The notes below the pieces were generated by a model. The model searched no databases, was not told the DNA's origin, and saw nothing but the letters and a program-made list of their open reading frames with translations. Below are positions 63,079 through 64,000 of a stretch of 64,000 nucleotides of DNA, piece after piece; positions within the stretch are counted from its first letter, which is position 1; every line of letters begins with the position of its first letter. Position numbers and translations under genes: made by a program. The DNA comes from Bactericera cockerelli (taxonomy: Eukaryota; Arthropoda; Insecta; Hemiptera; Triozidae), in NCBI GenBank assembly GCA_024516035.1, contig CM044959.1:37646369-37710368 (forward strand), written 5' to 3'.

Positions 63079-64000
63079 ACTGAATGTGTTTCAGAAGCAG
63101 AAAAGCAAACTCACTAAAATTTGATCGAGATTAGCTTTTCAACTACCTAGTGGCTAAACAATTTTTCAAGATTAATGTTTGTATTTTGTGTCATGTATTT
63201 ATAGGTAACCAGAAGACATAGTAGAGGTTTAATACTAGTAGAAACCCATTAATTCTAGAGTACTTGGAATCATAAATAATAATCCTTTCCATTTTCAAAA
63301 AAACGAAACCTATCTATACTTACAAAGCAATATAGGAGAAGGTTCACAAAGTAAAGCACATTTTGTTAACCCAGCTTGGAAGGATTTGACCATGGGACTA
63401 AAAAATGTGTGCTCATGTCACTCCTACTCCTACACCAATCAAAACAGGATTTTTTATTTTATGAATTATTTTAAAGACATTCAGTTTAGTTACTGTACTT
63501 AGCATCTGATGGGCTAGTTACTGCGGAAAATTAAAAAAAAAATCAAATACAAGTTGGCAATGCATTGATAAACTCACCTGCATCACAGGCCTAGCCACAA
63601 TGCAGCTAGTCATTGACATTAAACGTCAATGTAACAGTTCCCTCAGTTATTGTAAATATAATTATGCAGAGTTAATCAAAAAGACATAGGTAAACATGAA
63701 AATACAAAAAAGATAACATTTATTTCTACACATTGTTTTGCTTTAATCTCCTTATTTAGTAGATAGCAGAGCAAGGGTTCAAATCTTAGACTTTGCCAAT
63801 TTCCAACTTCAAATCTTAGCAAGTTGATTACTCAGGTAGAATCTCCCTGGTTAGAAGTATCAAATTTTAATCTCCCTGGTTAGAAGGAAAAGACTAGTGT
63901 CTTGCAAGAGGACTTTAAACAGAGAATGGCCTAGGAAACTCAAGCAACAAGCAAGGCTACCTTGCAGTTTCCAAGGGTCTAATGGCTTATAATAAAAAAG
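63079..64000. other. Downstream of MRPS35, no gene seen
   Basis: AT-rich 3' flank. The part from about 63636 on is also found in arm 1 (25935-26310), but 62940-63635 is not. From 63885 a copy of the (CAA)n-family repeat runs off the window. Confidence 0.6.

Larger units (their letters stand above)
52668..64000 (-). repeat. Arm 2 of the inverted duplication
   Basis: Reverse-complement match of 25935-37271, starting at the N gap and still matching at the last base of the window. Arm-2-only features are a 5S-type SINE (about 55350-55570), a 60-bp tandem duplication (58749-58868) and a TA-flanked transposon (58949-59856). The 63880-64000 sequence, a (CAA)n-family repeat, still matches about 25935-26060. 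Confidence 0.93.

Overview
This is nuclear DNA from an insect. It is AT-rich, its genes are split into short exons with GT/AG introns, and it is crowded with SINEs, LINE 3' ends and small terminal-inverted-repeat elements. The proteins recognised are conserved animal housekeeping proteins (ESS2, RpS5, mitochondrial MRPS35, TBC1D13). A hemipteran such as a planthopper is my best guess from the style of the SINEs, but I cannot verify it.

The window is a scaffold of three contigs joined by two 100-N gaps (6296-6395 and 52568-52667). Contig 1 (1-6295) holds the C-terminal exons of an ESS2/DGCR14 splicing-factor gene (+) and most of ribosomal protein S5 (-); the gap cuts off the RpS5 N-terminus. 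Contig 2 starts with about 20 kb (6396 to about 26.8 kb) of very poor base quality: swollen homopolymers, bases smeared into their neighbours and no believable coding exon. Clean sequence follows, with MRPS35 (-), an unrecognised 188-aa single-exon gene (-), TBC1D13 (+), and a repeat-rich stretch that contains an unrecognised five-exon gene (-) and a short CFAP97-like reading frame (+). Contig 3 (52668-64000) holds TBC1D13 (-), the 188-aa gene (+) and MRPS35 (+) again, in mirror order.

The main structural fact is an inverted duplication. Positions 25935-37271 match 52668-64000 in reverse, and the match runs off the window end. The two 188-aa proteins differ at only 2 residues. The second arm begins exactly at an N gap, and the arms differ by several transposon insertions, each with a recognisable empty site in the other arm. 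I think contig 3 is most likely the alternative haplotype of the same locus, scaffolded beside it in reverse, rather than a real palindrome. Each arm has one damaged and one clean gene: MRPS35 is damaged in arm 1 and clean in arm 2, and TBC1D13 is the reverse.

The mobile-element content is rich and informative. It includes a 5S-rRNA-headed SINE with fresh target-site duplications, tRNA-headed SINEs that share the same 3' tail, a precise TA-flanked Tc1/mariner-type nonautonomous element, a TTAA-flanked piggyBac-type MITE nested inside a TA-flanked MITE, a 540-bp near-perfect hairpin, and a pair of inward-facing repeats ending in an 18-bp perfect palindrome. I found no new enzymatic or defence system. 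The best unexplained items are the 188-aa orphan gene, the five-exon orphan gene, and a recurring protein C-terminus found in the introns of both RpS5 and MRPS35.
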